A stretch of 6,267 nucleotides of DNA from Rickettsia typhi. GTDB taxonomy: Bacteria > Pseudomonadota > Alphaproteobacteria > Rickettsiales > Deianiraeaceae. Each line of letters begins with the position of its first letter. Position 1 is the stretch's first letter. Location of the stretch: contig CAMCTP010000049.1 of NCBI GenBank assembly GCA_945878495.1, forward strand, positions 1 to 6,267, written 5' to 3'. The translations under genes and the position numbers were made by a program. The notes under the pieces are model-generated. The model did not search any database. It was not told where the DNA came from and worked only from the letters and a program-made list of their open reading frames with translations. Positions 5,322 to 6,267 of this stretch are shown piece by piece.

Positions 5322-6267
5322 ATGCAAGAAAATGCAAACCAAAACTTAGAAAAAGAAAATTTATTAAATGAAAAACAGGATAGCGCTATACCAAAACCTG
5401 ATGTTGTTGATCAATCAAGTAATGACAACAAAGAGCTTGAAATGGAAAAGCAGCCAAAGCAGGATGCTGATAAAATACCAAGCAATCTTGGAGGAAATCA
5501 GGATAATGGAAAAGAAACCGGAAATCTTTCTGATGGCGACAATGATCTTGGCGCGGAAGAGGATAGTCCACCTTTGGGTTTTTTTGAAAAATATGTTAAA
5601 CCAGCCAGAAACAAAATTATAGATTTTACAAGTGGTCTTATTAAAGATTTACGATCTTTGGTTGATTGGTTTCTTGAGCCGTCAAAAGGAAAGCCAATGA
5701 ACGATCCAGTGTCGAAATTTTTTAGCAAATTAGCCGATTGGTTGGGTCTTAATAAAACGATTAATCTTATACAAGATGCAATTGATGCTAATAGACTAAA
5801 GGATAATGTTGTACCCGATGGACACAAAGGCAGTAATCTTCAAGAAGATAAACAGCCTGCGCAGGATTCAAGAAAATTTGATCCTAGATTAGATTTTGAT
5901 TCTGGAGCACAAGAGATGGGGGTTGGAAATAACAAAGATGGACAGTTTAATAACCAAAGCAATAATAATGATTTATCGCAGGCATTATTAAATGACAGTA
6001 AGCAACTCAAGGAATCTAATGGGAAAAATCCATTAATTACTGATAAATTATCATCCGACGAAAAAGATCCGTATTCTATGGATGATAAGTCCTCTAATGA
6101 GGTGCAAAGAAAAAATATGCCTATGAAATACAAAATGAGTCAGCGCATAAGGCATAATGGTATTGCAAGGGTAGAGCGACTACCAATGCCTCACGACAAC
6201 AAGTCCGAGCCTAAATTATACAATAATACCAAGAATGATATTGGTCTTCCTGTGAAAAAAGAAGCAG
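5322..6267 (+). CDS. Low-complexity Asn/Asp/Lys/Gln-rich protein, C-terminus beyond the right edge
   Basis: An open frame of 315 codons begins at ATG 5322 (in-frame stop at 5304-5306) and is still open at the window end. I do not recognise the protein. Residues 1-83 are hydrophilic and poor in aromatics, with many Asn, Asp, Gln, Glu and Lys, and look disordered. Residues 84-160 differ: they are rich in Phe, Trp, Leu and Ile (PPLGFFEKYVKPARNKIIDF, SLVDWFLEP, FFSKLADWLGLNKTINLI) and look like several amphipathic helices. Residues 161-265 return to low complexity (for example FNNQSNNNDLSQ), and 266-290 are basic with methionines (MPMKYKMSQRIRHNG). There is no signal peptide, no clear transmembrane segment and no cysteine in the visible part. 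This composition is typical of secreted effectors or surface-associated proteins of host-associated bacteria, but that is a guess. It is divergent from the ankyrin-holA operon and may head its own transcript. The consistently open frame over 946 bases argues it is real. Confidence 0.82.
   Translation, partial: MQENANQNLEKENLLNEKQDSAIPKPDVVDQSSNDNKELEMEKQPKQDADKIPSNLGGNQDNGKETGNLSDGDNDLGAEEDSPPLGFFEKYVKPARNKIIDFTSGLIKDLRSLVDWFLEPSKGKPMNDPVSKFFSKLADWLGLNKTINLIQDAIDANRLKDNVVPDGHKGSNLQEDKQPAQDSRKFDPRLDFDSGAQEMGVGNNKDGQFNNQSNNNDLSQALLNDSKQLKESNGKNPLITDKLSSDEKDPYSMDDKSSNEVQRKNMPMKYKMSQRIRHNGIARVERLPMPHDNKSEPKLYNNTKNDIGLPVKKEA

Noticed and set aside
5368..5622. Plus-strand 84-codon frame, and minus-strand frames at 5386-5571, 5498-5827 and 5840-6133
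   Set aside because: All lie within the continuous 5322-6267 frame, which has plausible protein composition and remains open for 315 codons. The shorter frames look like shadows.

Overview
The window is AT-rich (GC roughly one third by eye). It carries a primary sigma factor of proteobacterial type, a DNA polymerase III delta subunit, a signal-bearing ankyrin protein and several envelope or secreted-looking proteins. None of the visible starts has a strong Shine-Dalgarno sequence. Together this suggests a host-associated alphaproteobacterium, most likely of the Rickettsiales/Holosporales type living in or on a eukaryote. The lineage is inferred from gene content and composition only; nothing here fixes genus or species.

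Layout from left to right. A lipoprotein gene runs leftward off the edge (1-194, minus). Divergent from it, across a 111-bp gap with candidate promoters on both strands, is a phosphagen (arginine) kinase preceded by a Sec-type signal sequence (306-1367, plus). Next is tRNA-Arg(UCU) with an encoded CCA end (1421-1497, plus), then rpoD (1570-3702, plus). The rpoD stop overlaps the holA stop tail-to-tail by 4 bp. holA (3699-4688, minus) lies downstream of a small exported ankyrin-repeat protein (4688-5266, minus) and shares one base with it in a TAATG junction, so the two form an operon. Divergent from that pair, across 55 bp with overlapping candidate promoters, is a long low-complexity Asn/Asp/Lys/Gln-rich protein that runs off the right edge (5322-6267, plus).

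The window mixes core information-processing genes (rpoD, holA, tRNA-Arg) with surface or secretion-type genes. The most unusual item is the arginine kinase. It keeps every catalytic landmark I can check against animal arginine kinases, yet begins with what reads as an export signal, which would place an ATP-dependent phosphagen enzyme outside the cytoplasm. Also notable are an altered region 3.2 'finger' and an acidic C-terminal tail in RpoD, an ankyrin gene where lptE usually precedes holA, and an orphan protein with a helix-rich core in a disordered chain. No mobile element, CRISPR array, riboswitch or convincing intrinsic terminator was seen, and no gap between genes exceeds about 110 bp.
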